A stretch of DNA of 64,000 nucleotides, taken from assembly GCA_947472795.1 (NCBI GenBank), contig CANJBL010000005.1, positions 124,001 to 188,000 on the forward strand. Reading direction: 5' to 3'. The stretch's first letter is position 1. Each line of letters starts with the position of its first letter. A program made the position numbers and the translations under genes. Shown piece after piece: positions 40,330 to 49,053 of the stretch. A model generated the notes under the pieces. The model was not told the DNA's origin. It made no database searches and was given only the letters and a program-made list of their open reading frames with translations. The DNA comes from Fidelibacterota bacterium (lineage in GTDB: Bacteria > Pseudomonadota > Alphaproteobacteria > Rhodospirillales > Rhodospirillaceae).

Positions 40330-40408
40330 CCCACTTGGCAGCCACTCTATAGCTCCCTTCGCATGCGCTCCTCTTCCGCAACACCCGTCAGACCACCTAA
40401 AGTGCCGC

Positions 40409-42094
40409 ATGGCCATCAGTGACATTCGTCAGGCATTTCATGCAGCATTCATGCTGTTGCGGCAGGGCGCTTTCCAAAAGAGTGAGGTCGCTTTTCGCGA
40501 TATCCTCACTGAATTTCCCGCATCTGCGGAAGCGCGATATGGCCTTGCCTACGCCCGGGCCGTACAAGGCGCCGCCGGTTCCGCTCATGAAGACCTGATG
40601 GCCTTGCTTAAGGAAGTTGTCGATCTGGAAACTTTCCTTTCGCCAGAAATCCTCTTTCACGCGGCCGTCACCTTTATCAAAGATCAAAAGTTCGCGTTAG
40701 CGGCAAAGGCCCTGCACAAGGCGCTCGCGATTTTGGGTCGGCGCGTTGAACTTCTCGTGGAAATGGCGCGGTGCGAGTTGGCGTTGGGGAATAATTCCGC
40801 GGCTCTAGACTTATGCAACGAAGCTTTCCAGCTCAATCCGGGAGCGCTTGAAGCGCGATTGCTGCTGGCCTCAGCCCTTGAACGTCAGGGGAAACTTGCC
40901 GAAGCGATAGGTCATTATGAAGCGATATTGAGCACGGATCAGAACTATCCGCGCGCGCGCAGCCGCCTCGCTTTTGTGCTTTCAAGAACGGTGCCTCAGC
41001 ATGAAGCCCTCGGGCACGCAGAGGCTGCGCTCTCCACTGATCCGTCCGATAATTTGGCGCTCTTCGCCAAGGCGAAATGTCTCACGCAAAATCGGGAATG
41101 GGCGAAGGCTGAAGCTGTCCTGTTGACGCTCGCCAGAACCCCAGCCTTTCTTGAAGCCGGCAGCAAAATGATTCGGGGCAAGTTTCAGTGGCGCGAGGAC
41201 GCCGCCGAACACATTGAAATCGTTCGCGCCTTTTGGCCCTTGATGAGCGACATCGCCAGCCATCAGGGATGGTTCGAGAAGGCCCTGACGGAATCACAGA
41301 CGCCGGTTGAGCCCGCGCGCGAACAGCGACAGGCGCAAACGTGGACGAGGCAAAGGCCGCCATCGCCCGGTGAGCCTCACGTTGTGCTTGTGACCTATGG
41401 CTCAGAGGCGTTTCGCCCGCAGGTGGAAGGCCTTGCCACCTCGGCGATCACGGCCGGTGAAATCAATGAAGCGCGGTTGTGGACGTCCGAGGATTTGAAA
41501 GCCACACATGCCTATCGCGATCATGCGACCATTTTTGACCGTCCGCGCGGGAACGGATACTGGGCTTGGAAGTCATTCCTGATTTTTCTCGAGCTTTCGC
41601 GTCGCCCCGATGGCGACACGATCATCTACTACGACTGCGGCAGAGGCGAAGGCAACCGCTTCACACGCAGTGTACGAGATCTCGTCGATTGGTGTACTGC
41701 CGACCAGTTTGGCTTTATTCCGGGCGTATCCATCCCTTTTGTCGGGGCCAATAAATTTTGGACCAAGCGGGATTGCTTCCACTTTATGGGCTGCGATACG
41801 CCGGAATATTGGAATAGTTCGCCGACATCGGCCAATCTCTCCGTATGGCGTAACTCGCCAAAAGCGCGCGAATTTGTGTGTCAATGGATGACCTATTGCT
41901 TGGACCCGCGAATCATTTCTGACGCGCCCAATGTATGTGGACTGCCCAACCATGATGATTTCCTGGATCATCGCCAGGATCAGAGTATTTTGTCGAACCT
42001 GGTTGTGAAGCACGGGATCAAACTGCCCGACTATCACACGCCAGATATCAACGGCCTGGGAATAGCCTTGCAAAATGCGGCTCCATCGAGGTGA
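40409..42094 (+). CDS. TPR protein fused to the same glycosyltransferase-like domain
   Basis: A 561-residue protein. Residues about 5-200 are TPR-type helical repeats (AALDLCNEAFQLNPGALEARL and AIGHYEAILSTDQNYPRARS are the clearest, given here in part). Residues about 200-561 match the preceding gene, with FDRPRGNGYWAWKSFLI, IIYYDCGRGEGN, FWTKRDCFHFMGCDTP and HRQDQSILSNLV. The pair arose by duplication with loss or gain of the TPR half. TPR-fused glycosyltransferases often modify proteins, as OGT does, but no such relation is shown here. It is 79 bp downstream of its partner and 5 bp upstream of the methyltransferase. Confidence 0.65.
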   Translation: MAISDIRQAFHAAFMLLRQGAFQKSEVAFRDILTEFPASAEARYGLAYARAVQGAAGSAHEDLMALLKEVVDLETFLSPEILFHAAVTFIKDQKFALAAKALHKALAILGRRVELLVEMARCELALGNNSAALDLCNEAFQLNPGALEARLLLASALERQGKLAEAIGHYEAILSTDQNYPRARSRLAFVLSRTVPQHEALGHAEAALSTDPSDNLALFAKAKCLTQNREWAKAEAVLLTLARTPAFLEAGSKMIRGKFQWREDAAEHIEIVRAFWPLMSDIASHQGWFEKALTESQTPVEPAREQRQAQTWTRQRPPSPGEPHVVLVTYGSEAFRPQVEGLATSAITAGEINEARLWTSEDLKATHAYRDHATIFDRPRGNGYWAWKSFLIFLELSRRPDGDTIIYYDCGRGEGNRFTRSVRDLVDWCTADQFGFIPGVSIPFVGANKFWTKRDCFHFMGCDTPEYWNSSPTSANLSVWRNSPKAREFVCQWMTYCLDPRIISDAPNVCGLPNHDDFLDHRQDQSILSNLVVKHGIKLPDYHTPDINGLGIALQNAAPSR

Positions 42095-42099
42095 AAATC

Positions 42100-43281
42100 A
42101 TGAGTGATACTTTGGTCGCCACCTTGCAAACAGCCGTTGAGAAGCACCGCGCCGGCAACTATCCCGACGCCGAAAGCGCTTACAGAACAGCGCTGGAACT
42201 TTGTGGTTCAAAAGCGAATGGCGAGACGGGGCATCATACCCTGGCGCCGCAAGTCCATCACAATCTGGGGGTTCTGCTCATCCAAGCCGGGCACTTCGCC
42301 CTGGCCTTGCCACATTTGAAACGCGCAGTGGACATGGACCCTCGGTCGCCGGGGTTTTGGTTGTCCTATGCACAAGGCTACTTCGCCCTTGGCCTGACCG
42401 GCGAGGCGAGAGCTGTTCTCTCGCGCGCGACACAACAGGGAATTGCCAACGAAGAATTGACCAAGCTGGCCGATCTCGTAGCCCAGCGGGAAAAGGTACT
42501 GGCTGCAGCCGCCGAAGACATCGTGGCTCTCCTTCCGCTTTACGCTCCAGCTTCCTCGGGCGGCCCGCAGGCCTGCGCCCCACTGGCGCTCGCAGGCGCA
42601 AATCGCGTGCCGATTTTACTCGCGCAGTTTGTCACGTGCGACAGCTGTGCTGTCGGCGCCGACATTCAGTTGATTGAGGACATATGTAAGGACGACAAGG
42701 ATCGGCTGGCGGCGGGAAAACTGGCCTGGCTTTTCAGCGCGCACGGCAGCGACAAATCCCACGTCCACAATTACCAAGCTCTTTACGGCCACATTCTGAG
42801 CCACCCCATCTCCGTGACGGCGCTTCTGGAAATCGGACTGGGTACGAACAACGAAGACGTCGTCTCGAACATGACAAGAGGTGGAAAGCCGGGCGCGTCC
42901 TTACGTGCCTTTCACGACTTCCTGCCCACGGCGCGTATTTTCGGCGCCGATATTGATCGCCGGGTGCTTTTTACCGAAGACAGAATTGAAACGTACTTTG
43001 TAGATCAGACCGATCCTTCAACTTTCACGGAGTTGGATCGCCATCTACCGGAAGAATTCGATTTAATCATCGACGACGGGCTGCACAGCCCCGACGCCAA
43101 TCTCGCCACCATGATTTTCGCGCTGAATAAGTTGAAGCGCGGCGGTTGGTTTGTGGTGGAAGATATTTCGCTGGCCGCTTTGCCGATTTGGAAAGTCGTG
43201 GCGGCGGTTTTTCGCCCCGGCTACGAGGCAAAGATTTTGCGCGCGCGGTGGTGTTACGTTTTTGCCGTGCGGCGCCTTTAG
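42100..43281 (+). CDS. TPR-containing class I SAM-dependent methyltransferase
   Basis: A 393-residue protein. Residues about 1-110 are TPR-like helices (ALPHLKRAVDMDPRSPGFWL). A linker with several Cys follows, and residues about 205-393 are a Rossmann methyltransferase of the macrocin/mycinamicin type. Its motifs are FSAHGSDKSHVHNY, ALLEIGLGTNNED, IFGADIDRRVLF, FDLIIDDGLHSPDAN and GGWFVVEDI. Relatives O-methylate sugars on natural products. GAGGTG precedes the ATG at 42100 by 6 nt, which decides the start over a GTG at 42091. The three-gene block could build and methylate a glycan. Confidence 0.75.
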   Translation: MSDTLVATLQTAVEKHRAGNYPDAESAYRTALELCGSKANGETGHHTLAPQVHHNLGVLLIQAGHFALALPHLKRAVDMDPRSPGFWLSYAQGYFALGLTGEARAVLSRATQQGIANEELTKLADLVAQREKVLAAAAEDIVALLPLYAPASSGGPQACAPLALAGANRVPILLAQFVTCDSCAVGADIQLIEDICKDDKDRLAAGKLAWLFSAHGSDKSHVHNYQALYGHILSHPISVTALLEIGLGTNNEDVVSNMTRGGKPGASLRAFHDFLPTARIFGADIDRRVLFTEDRIETYFVDQTDPSTFTELDRHLPEEFDLIIDDGLHSPDANLATMIFALNKLKRGGWFVVEDISLAALPIWKVVAAVFRPGYEAKILRARWCYVFAVRRL

Positions 43282-43327
43282 AGGCAAGAATTGCGGACTT
43301 TGAGGCTTTTCCTGGTTAAAATGGCCC

Positions 43328-44995
43328 ATGGCCAGTAGCGACACTCCATCCAGCACCGACGTCGTGCGCATCGCCGACCTCGCGCTCGCCTTCACCAGCG
43401 ACGGCACCTCCACTCCTGCCTTGCACGGCATTTCTCTTCACGTGCAAGCCGGTGAGATCGTGGGCCTAGTGGGCGAGTCCGGTTCCGGCAAGTCGGTGAC
43501 CGCCATGAGCATCCTGAAACTTTTGCCCACAGCGCGCTATCCTTCGGGCCATATCGCGGTCCTGGGCCGCGATGTGCTGGAAACCTCGGCCACTACGCTT
43601 CAGAACGTGCGCGGAGCGGAAGTCTCTATGATCTTCCAGGAGCCCATGACCGCGCTTAATCCGGTCTTACGCATCGATGAGCAAATCACCGACGTGATCC
43701 GGCGTCACCGCGCTCTCAGCCGCGCCGAAGCCGATGCGCTGGCCACTGCTCTTCTGCGCGATATGAAGATCGCCGACCCCGACCGCATCATGCAATCCTA
43801 TCCACATGAGCTTTCCGGCGGCATGCGCCAGCGGGTCATGATCGCTATGGCCTTCTCCTGCGCACCGAAGCTCATCATCGCCGACGAGCCTACGACTGCC
43901 CTCGATGTTACGGTTCAAGCACAGATCCTCGGTCTCCTCAAAGAGCGCGCCGCCGCGACCGGCACGGCTATTCTGCTCATCAGTCACGACCTTGCCGTCG
44001 TTGCCGGGCTCTGCGACCGCGTCTATGTCATGTACCAGGGGCGCATCGTCGAGGAAGGCCCCACGCGCGGCGTCATCCATCACCCCCAGCACGCTTACAC
44101 ACGTGCATTGCTCAATGCTTTGCCCGAAGGCAAAACCCCCAAATCGCGCCTTGCCACCGTTGGCACAGTCATGAACCCCAATGAGCCGCTCGCGGCGGCA
44201 CGGCATACGACACCGTCCAAAAACATCCTGCTCGAAGCCAGAGACGTCACCGTGCGCTATCCGCGCCGTCGCGACCTTTTTGGCCGCGCGAGTGATCTGC
44301 ACACAGCGGTCGACCGCGTTTCGCTCACGATCAACGAGGGCGAAACCGTAAGCCTCGTGGGAGAATCTGGCAGCGGGAAGACGTCTTTTGCGATGGCCGT
44401 TGTCGGCTTGACGCCTATGAGCAGCGGTACCTTTATTTATCGCGGCACACCTCTAGAGGGTTCACCGGAAGCGCGCCGCGACATCCAAATCGTCTTCCAG
44501 GACCCGCAAAGTTCTCTTGATCCACGTTGGCCGGCCTGGCGTATCGTCACCGAGCCGCTCACCGTAAACGCATCACCTGCCCGCGCTGACTTGCGCGCGC
44601 AGGCCACCGAACTCTTCCAGAGCGTCGGCCTCGACGAAGGCACGCTGGATCGCCTACCGCACGAATTTTCCGGTGGCCAGCGCCAGCGCCTCGCCATCGC
44701 CCGCGCGCTGGCGGTGCGACCGCGCCTACTCGTGTTGGACGAACCCACGTCCGCGCTTGATGTCTCTGTACAAGCCCAGATCCTCAATCTGCTGCTGGAC
44801 CTGCAAGCCACCTATGGCCTCAGCTACCTCTTCATCTCGCACAATGTCAGTGTCGTGCGGCACATTTCCGACCGGGTTGCGGTCATGTACCAGGGACGCA
44901 TTGTGGAACAGGGCTCCGCTGCCGACGTGCTGGATCGCCCGCGCGATCCCTACACGCAAAGCCTGATGGCCGCGGTTCCCAAGTTGAGCGCCTAA
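43328..44995 (+). CDS. ABC transporter ATP-binding protein with two fused NBDs (peptide/nickel, YejF-like)
   Basis: A 555-residue protein with two complete ABC ATPase domains. The first has [27 protein letters not shown] and [14 protein letters not shown], followed by the oligopeptide-type C-terminal segment. The second has [27 protein letters not shown] and [14 protein letters not shown]. This fused layout is typical of YejF-like and other Opp/Dpp importers. No permease or binding-protein gene is adjacent, so its membrane partners must be elsewhere. It ends in a 4-bp convergent overlap with the next gene. Confidence 0.92.
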   Translation: MASSDTPSSTDVVRIADLALAFTSDGTSTPALHGISLHVQAGEIVGLVGESGSGKSVTAMSILKLLPTARYPSGHIAVLGRDVLETSATTLQNVRGAEVSMIFQEPMTALNPVLRIDEQITDVIRRHRALSRAEADALATALLRDMKIADPDRIMQSYPHELSGGMRQRVMIAMAFSCAPKLIIADEPTTALDVTVQAQILGLLKERAAATGTAILLISHDLAVVAGLCDRVYVMYQGRIVEEGPTRGVIHHPQHAYTRALLNALPEGKTPKSRLATVGTVMNPNEPLAAARHTTPSKNILLEARDVTVRYPRRRDLFGRASDLHTAVDRVSLTINEGETVSLVGESGSGKTSFAMAVVGLTPMSSGTFIYRGTPLEGSPEARRDIQIVFQDPQSSLDPRWPAWRIVTEPLTVNASPARADLRAQATELFQSVGLDEGTLDRLPHEFSGGQRQRLAIARALAVRPRLLVLDEPTSALDVSVQAQILNLLLDLQATYGLSYLFISHNVSVVRHISDRVAVMYQGRIVEQGSAADVLDRPRDPYTQSLMAAVPKLSA

Positions 44996-46143
44996 GCTGC
45001 TGGCGTGAGAATCTCGCGGCTGATGCTGCTGATGGAATTGACGCCCACCAGCGCCATGTCGCGTTCGATCTCACCGCGGAGCAGCGTCAAAGCTCGGCTC
45101 ACACCTGCCTCGCCGCCCGCCGCCAGCGCATAGAGATATCCGCGCCCGATGGAGCAGGCATTGGCCCCCAGTGCCAAAGCCTTCAGCACATGCGTGCCGC
45201 GCCTGACACCGCCATCGACGATCAATTCCAGAGCATCACCCACGGCTTCCCGCATGGGCTCCACGCAATCGATGGGCGCCGCCGCCGTATCGAGCTGCCG
45301 CCCTCCGTGGTTGGAGATCATGATGCCTGTGGCCCCTGCATCCCGCGCCCGCACAGCATCGTCCGGCGCCTGCAGGCCCTTCAGCACCAAAGGCCCATTC
45401 CACTGCTTGGCCAGCCATTCCACGTCAGGCCAGGTTACCGCCCGGTCGAACTGGCTGTTCACATAGTCCATAAGGCCCATGCGTCCGCCGCCAATGGCAT
45501 CCACCCGATGCACCACATTGGCGATTTGGAAGTCCGGGTTCAGCATGAAGTTGAGGGACCAATGGGGATGCAGCGCAAAGCTCATCAGGCTGGCGAGACC
45601 GAACTTGGGCGGCATGGTCATGCCGGTATGCTTATCGCGCTCGCGATTGCCGGCCATGGGCATATCCACGGTCAGGCAAAGCGCGTCGTAACCGGCCGCC
45701 TTGCAGCGCTGCACGAATTCGGCCGTCAACCCGCGGTCCTTCAGGATATAGATCTGGAACATCTTCGGGCCTTGGGTCGCCGCGGCCACATCCTCAAGGC
45801 GCGTCGTCGCTAACGTGGAGAGCGTGTAAAGCGTGCCGGCTTTGGCGGCGGCGCGCGCTACGCCCAGTTCCTTCTCATGATGGAACAGGCGCGACATGCC
45901 GGTAGGCGACAGGAAAACCGGCCATTCCAGCGTCTTTCCGAACAGTTTCGTCCGGGTATCAATCTTGGCCACATCCACCAGATAACGCGGCATCAAGTCG
46001 TAACGGTCGAAGGCCGTTGTATTGCGACGCAACGTGATTTCATCGTCGGCGCCGCCGTCGATGTAATGAAAAACCGGCGCCGGCAGCCGCTTTTTCGCGA
46101 GCTCCCGGAAATCCGTCAGGTTATGGCAGCGCTGGATAGACAT
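44992..46143 (-). CDS. FMN-dependent alpha-hydroxy acid dehydrogenase (L-lactate dehydrogenase-like)
   Basis: Oxidises an L-2-hydroxy acid, most likely L-lactate, feeding electrons to the quinone pool. The 383-residue protein shows FHYIDGGADDEITLRRN near the N-end, LSPTGMSRLFHHEKE, MFQIYILKDRGLT and LTVDMPMAGNRERD. The active-site His/Arg motif is MISNHGGRQLD, and the phosphate-binding end contains DGGVRRGTHVLKALALGA. The ATG at 46143 (MSIQRCHN) is chosen over an ATG at 46209 that adds 22 unrelated residues. Substrate specificity cannot be proven from the sequence. Confidence 0.88.
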   Translation of the reverse strand: MSIQRCHNLTDFRELAKKRLPAPVFHYIDGGADDEITLRRNTTAFDRYDLMPRYLVDVAKIDTRTKLFGKTLEWPVFLSPTGMSRLFHHEKELGVARAAAKAGTLYTLSTLATTRLEDVAAATQGPKMFQIYILKDRGLTAEFVQRCKAAGYDALCLTVDMPMAGNRERDKHTGMTMPPKFGLASLMSFALHPHWSLNFMLNPDFQIANVVHRVDAIGGGRMGLMDYVNSQFDRAVTWPDVEWLAKQWNGPLVLKGLQAPDDAVRARDAGATGIMISNHGGRQLDTAAAPIDCVEPMREAVGDALELIVDGGVRRGTHVLKALALGANACSIGRGYLYALAAGGEAGVSRALTLLRGEIERDMALVGVNSISSISREILTPAA

Positions 46144-46465
46144 GATGCGAGCCGAGAAGGTAAGCCGCAGAAAGGCCCATGGCAACGTGGTTTCTGACGT
46201 TGAAATCACGATTCAATTCAACGGTTTATGAAACGCTTTTAAGACACGCGGCGATTTTATCCACAGGGCGAAACGCAGAATCACCCTGAAAATAGCGGCT
46301 TAATTGCACCCTCCGGTCGGCACGAAAAAACGCCTCATGCAAGAAATACCCCAAATTAGCACCTTAAATGCATTTTTTTCCGAAGCTGCGCTTGCATCTC
46401 GCATGCGGGTGTGATTCTCTCGGCCTCGCAGTTGAACTTCATCTCTTCGAGAAAGGATCGATAAA
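46144..46465. other. Divergent intergenic region between lldD-like gene and HU gene
   Basis: A 322-bp gap that must hold both promoters. It contains a perfect DnaA box at 46257-46265 and GANTC sites at 46210, 46278 and 46413. AT-rich tracts lie near 46340-46380. No small gene is convincing. Confidence 0.6.
46257..46265 (+). promoter_or_regulatory. Consensus DnaA box upstream of the HU gene
   Basis: TTATCCACA is an exact DnaA box. It lies 201 bp upstream of the HU start codon and 114 bp upstream of the divergent dehydrogenase start. Confidence 0.5.
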
Positions 46466-46768
46466 ATGGCCACTAAAGACGCCAGCAAACAAGCGGTTGT
46501 CACTCTCAAGCACCTCGCCGCCGAGCTCGGCGAAAAGCATGAGCTGTCCAAGAAGGTCTCCACCGAAATCCTCAACGATCTCGTGGCCCTCATCGCCAAG
46601 AACCTGAAAAAGGGCAACAAGCTCCGCCTCACGGGCTTTGGCATTCTCCAGGTACGTAAGCGCCCGGCGCGCATGGGCCGCAACCCGGCCACCGGCGAAG
46701 CCATCAAGATCAAAGCGAGCAAGAAGGTTGCCTTCCGCGCCGCTAAAGATCTGAAGGAAGCTGTCTAA
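46466..46768 (+). CDS. HU-family DNA-binding protein
   Basis: A nucleoid protein of 100 residues. It has the HU/IHF fold sequence: helical start (TLKHLAAELGEKHELSKK), KKGNKLRLTGFGILQVRKRPARMGRNPATGE (given in part), which is the DNA-bending arm with RMGRNPATGE, and the end KVAFRAAKDLKEAV. The N-end has a short extension (ATKDASKQAV) typical of a second alphaproteobacterial HU type. AAGGAT lies about 8 nt before the ATG. It stands alone, with a strong terminator downstream. Confidence 0.93.
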   Translation: MATKDASKQAVVTLKHLAAELGEKHELSKKVSTEILNDLVALIAKNLKKGNKLRLTGFGILQVRKRPARMGRNPATGEAIKIKASKKVAFRAAKDLKEAV

Positions 46769-46827
46769 AGTATTTTCGGGAAAAGCCGGTTCTCGGTTTT
46801 CCCACGGAAAATGCGGCGGATAAAAGT

Positions 46828-46857
46828 TTAGGGCGCGATCTCAAGATCGCGCCCTAA
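46828..46857. terminator. Bidirectional terminator between HU and bdhA
   Basis: TTAGGGCGCGATCT pairs perfectly with AGATCGCGCCCTAA, a 14-bp stem with a minimal loop. It lies between convergent genes. There is no strong T-run on either side. Confidence 0.65.
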
Positions 46858-46898
46858 GTATTTGTGGGATACCTGCCTATTTAGAATAACAGTCTATG

Positions 46899-47681
46899 CT
46901 ACTGCATGAACCAGCCGTGACTGACCACCAGCGACTGGCCAGTGAGCGCATTGGATTCAAAAGAAGCAAAGAACAGCGTGGCCTGAGCCACATCCTCGAT
47001 GGTGGTGAATTCGCCGTCGACCGTCTGCTTCAGCATGACGTTCTTGATGACCGCGGCTTCGGAAATGCCCAATTCCTTCGCCTGCTCTGGGATTTGTTTT
47101 TCCACCAGTGGCGTACGTACGAACCCCGGGCAGATCACATTGGCGCGCACACCATGGGCGGCTCCTTCTTTGGCCACCACTTTCGCCAGCCCGATCAACC
47201 CGTGTTTAGCCGTCACATAAGGCGCCTTCAGTACCGAGGCTTCCTTGGAGTGCACCGAGCCCATGTAGATGATGCTACCGCCGCGCTTCTGGGCATACAT
47301 GTGGCGCAAGGCCGCGCGCGTGCACAGGAAGGCGCCATCCAAATGAACGGCCAGCAGCTTCTTCCACTGCGCGAAATCGAAATCGTCCAGGGGCGCTACG
47401 ATTTGCACCCCGGCATTGGACACAAGCACATCGATGCCGCCCAGGGTTGCGGCGATCTTCTCCATGCCAGCGTCCACTTGCGCTTCGCTGGTCACATCCA
47501 TGCCGACGCCGATGACACGTTGGCCAGTCGCATCCAGCGCCTTGGCGGCGGCAGCGGCGGCCTCTGCATTCAGGTCGGCGACGGCCACCTTCGCGCCCGC
47601 GCGTACGAAGGCCTCGGCGATTCCTTTGCCGATGCCGCTGGCTGCGCCGGTAATGACCGCGACTTTATCTTTCATACTCAT
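46899..47681 (-). CDS. bdhA: 3-hydroxybutyrate dehydrogenase
   Basis: A 260-residue SDR enzyme that oxidises 3-hydroxybutyrate to acetoacetate with NAD. It shows [17 protein letters not shown] (NAD motif), NAGVQ, the catalytic Ser in [10 protein letters not shown] and YVTAKHG (YxxxK). The SHGWFMQ C-terminus is typical of D-3-hydroxybutyrate dehydrogenases. The start at 47681 has AGGA 8 nt upstream. A second ATG lies two codons later. It is divergent from phaZ, so polymer cleavage and monomer oxidation are encoded back to back. Confidence 0.93.
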   Translation of the reverse strand: MSMKDKVAVITGAASGIGKGIAEAFVRAGAKVAVADLNAEAAAAAAKALDATGQRVIGVGMDVTSEAQVDAGMEKIAATLGGIDVLVSNAGVQIVAPLDDFDFAQWKKLLAVHLDGAFLCTRAALRHMYAQKRGGSIIYMGSVHSKEASVLKAPYVTAKHGLIGLAKVVAKEGAAHGVRANVICPGFVRTPLVEKQIPEQAKELGISEAAVIKNVMLKQTVDGEFTTIEDVAQATLFFASFESNALTGQSLVVSHGWFMQ

Positions 47682-47740
47682 GGTTGAAATCCTGGCATGG
47701 CTTAAATCCTGACTATTTGCTTTCCTAAAAGGATCATCTC

Positions 47741-47759
47741 GCAATGCAGCATAAATTGC
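47741..47759. promoter_or_regulatory. GCAAT inverted repeat in the bdhA/phaZ promoter gap
   Basis: GCAAT and ATTGC are separated by 9 nt, with TGCA repeated inside. It lies centrally in the 117-bp divergent gap. PhaR regulators of PHB genes in Alphaproteobacteria bind TGC-rich sites, so this is a candidate operator. No regulator gene is nearby. Confidence 0.35.
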
Positions 47760-47798
47760 ACTAGGCTTCAGACATCAGACGGGATTCGAGGGTTTTTG

Positions 47799-49013
47799 GT
47801 GCTGTATTCCGCTTATCAATGGCAGTCGGACCTGCATGCGTCTCTACGCGAGGCCGCAGCGCAGATGCAGAGTTTTATGAGGCCGTTACAGGGGATACCT
47901 GGGTTCCAGGGGCTCGCCTTTGTCGATGCGGCGTGGGAACTGGTGGTGCGCACGAAGCTCACCCATCACCGCCCGTCCTTTGGCATTGGCGAAGTATCCG
48001 TCGGTAACCGCGAAATAGCGGTGATCGAGGAGCCTTTCCAAACGACCCCTTTCTGTACCCTCCTGCATTTCCGTAAAGAGATAGATACACCCCAGCCCAA
48101 AGTGCTGGTGGTCTCTCCCCTCTCCGGCCATTTCTCCACGCTTTTGCGCGGCACGGTGCGTTCGCTTTTGCAGGACTACGATGTCTATCTCACCGACTGG
48201 CACAACGCGCGCGACATTCCGCTGTCCGCCGGACGCTTCGGCTTCGACGAGTACATCGAGCACATCATCGCCTTTCTGCGCACCATTGGTCCCGGCAATC
48301 ATATGGTCTCGGTCTGTCAGCCCTGTGTGCATGCGCTGGCGGCCGTGGCGGTCATGGCTGAGCAGAAGGATGATGCTCAGCCGCTGACCATGACATTGAT
48401 GGCTGGCCCCGTGGACACGCGCATCAACCCCACCAAGGTCAATGTGCTGGCCAATGAGAAACCCATTTCCTGGTTCGAAGACACGCTGATCTCCTCGGTG
48501 CCCGACCGCTTCTTGGGCGCCGGCCGCCGCGTTTATCCCGGCTTTATGCAGCTCGGCGCCTTCATGTCCATGAACGCTCCCCGCCACGCCAAAGCCCACC
48601 GTGAGCTTTACCGTGCACTGGCGACGGGCGACGCCAAAAGAGCCGAGACCATCAAGACTTTCTACGATGAATATTTTGCGGTGCTGGACCTGCCGGCGGA
48701 ATTCTATCTTGAGACCGTCGCCCGCGTTTTTCAGGATGTGTTGCTGGCCAAGGGCCAACTCACATTCCGCGGCAAACCAGTAAATCCAGCGCTCATCCGC
48801 AACACGGCGCTCTTAACCATCGAAGGGGAGCGCGACGACATCTGCGCCGTGGGTCAGACGGCCGCCGCACACAACCTCTGCTCCGGTCTCAAACCGGCGA
48901 TGAAGCGTCATCATCTGCAAGCCGGTGTCGGTCACTACGGCATCTTCAGCGGCCTCAAGTGGGAAACCCAGGTTTATCCCGTTGTGCGCAGCATGATGCG
49001 CTCCGTGACGTGA
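47799..49013 (+). CDS. phaZ: Intracellular poly(3-hydroxybutyrate) depolymerase
   Basis: Hydrolyses stored PHB to 3-hydroxybutyrate. The 404-residue protein matches the intracellular PhaZ type: MLYSAYQWQ start, PLSGHFSTLLRGTV, TDWHNARDIP, FLRTIGPGNHMVSVCQPCVHAL and TIEGERDDICAVGQT. The nucleophile in this family is a Cys, seen in VCQP, and the HYGIFSGLKW end contributes the His. The GTG at 47799 gives the usual MLY start, with GAGGG 6 nt upstream. A TTG one codon earlier is less likely. Confidence 0.95.
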   Translation: MLYSAYQWQSDLHASLREAAAQMQSFMRPLQGIPGFQGLAFVDAAWELVVRTKLTHHRPSFGIGEVSVGNREIAVIEEPFQTTPFCTLLHFRKEIDTPQPKVLVVSPLSGHFSTLLRGTVRSLLQDYDVYLTDWHNARDIPLSAGRFGFDEYIEHIIAFLRTIGPGNHMVSVCQPCVHALAAVAVMAEQKDDAQPLTMTLMAGPVDTRINPTKVNVLANEKPISWFEDTLISSVPDRFLGAGRRVYPGFMQLGAFMSMNAPRHAKAHRELYRALATGDAKRAETIKTFYDEYFAVLDLPAEFYLETVARVFQDVLLAKGQLTFRGKPVNPALIRNTALLTIEGERDDICAVGQTAAAHNLCSGLKPAMKRHHLQAGVGHYGIFSGLKWETQVYPVVRSMMRSVT

Positions 49014-49053
49014 ACAGGTGGGCTGAAGCCCGGTTTTTGCTATAAGCTCTCCC

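Noticed and set aside
39151-43400. Direct repeat of the tRNA-Gln 3' end marking an island boundary
   Set aside because: I looked for a second copy of the T-arm and acceptor sequence downstream and did not see one.
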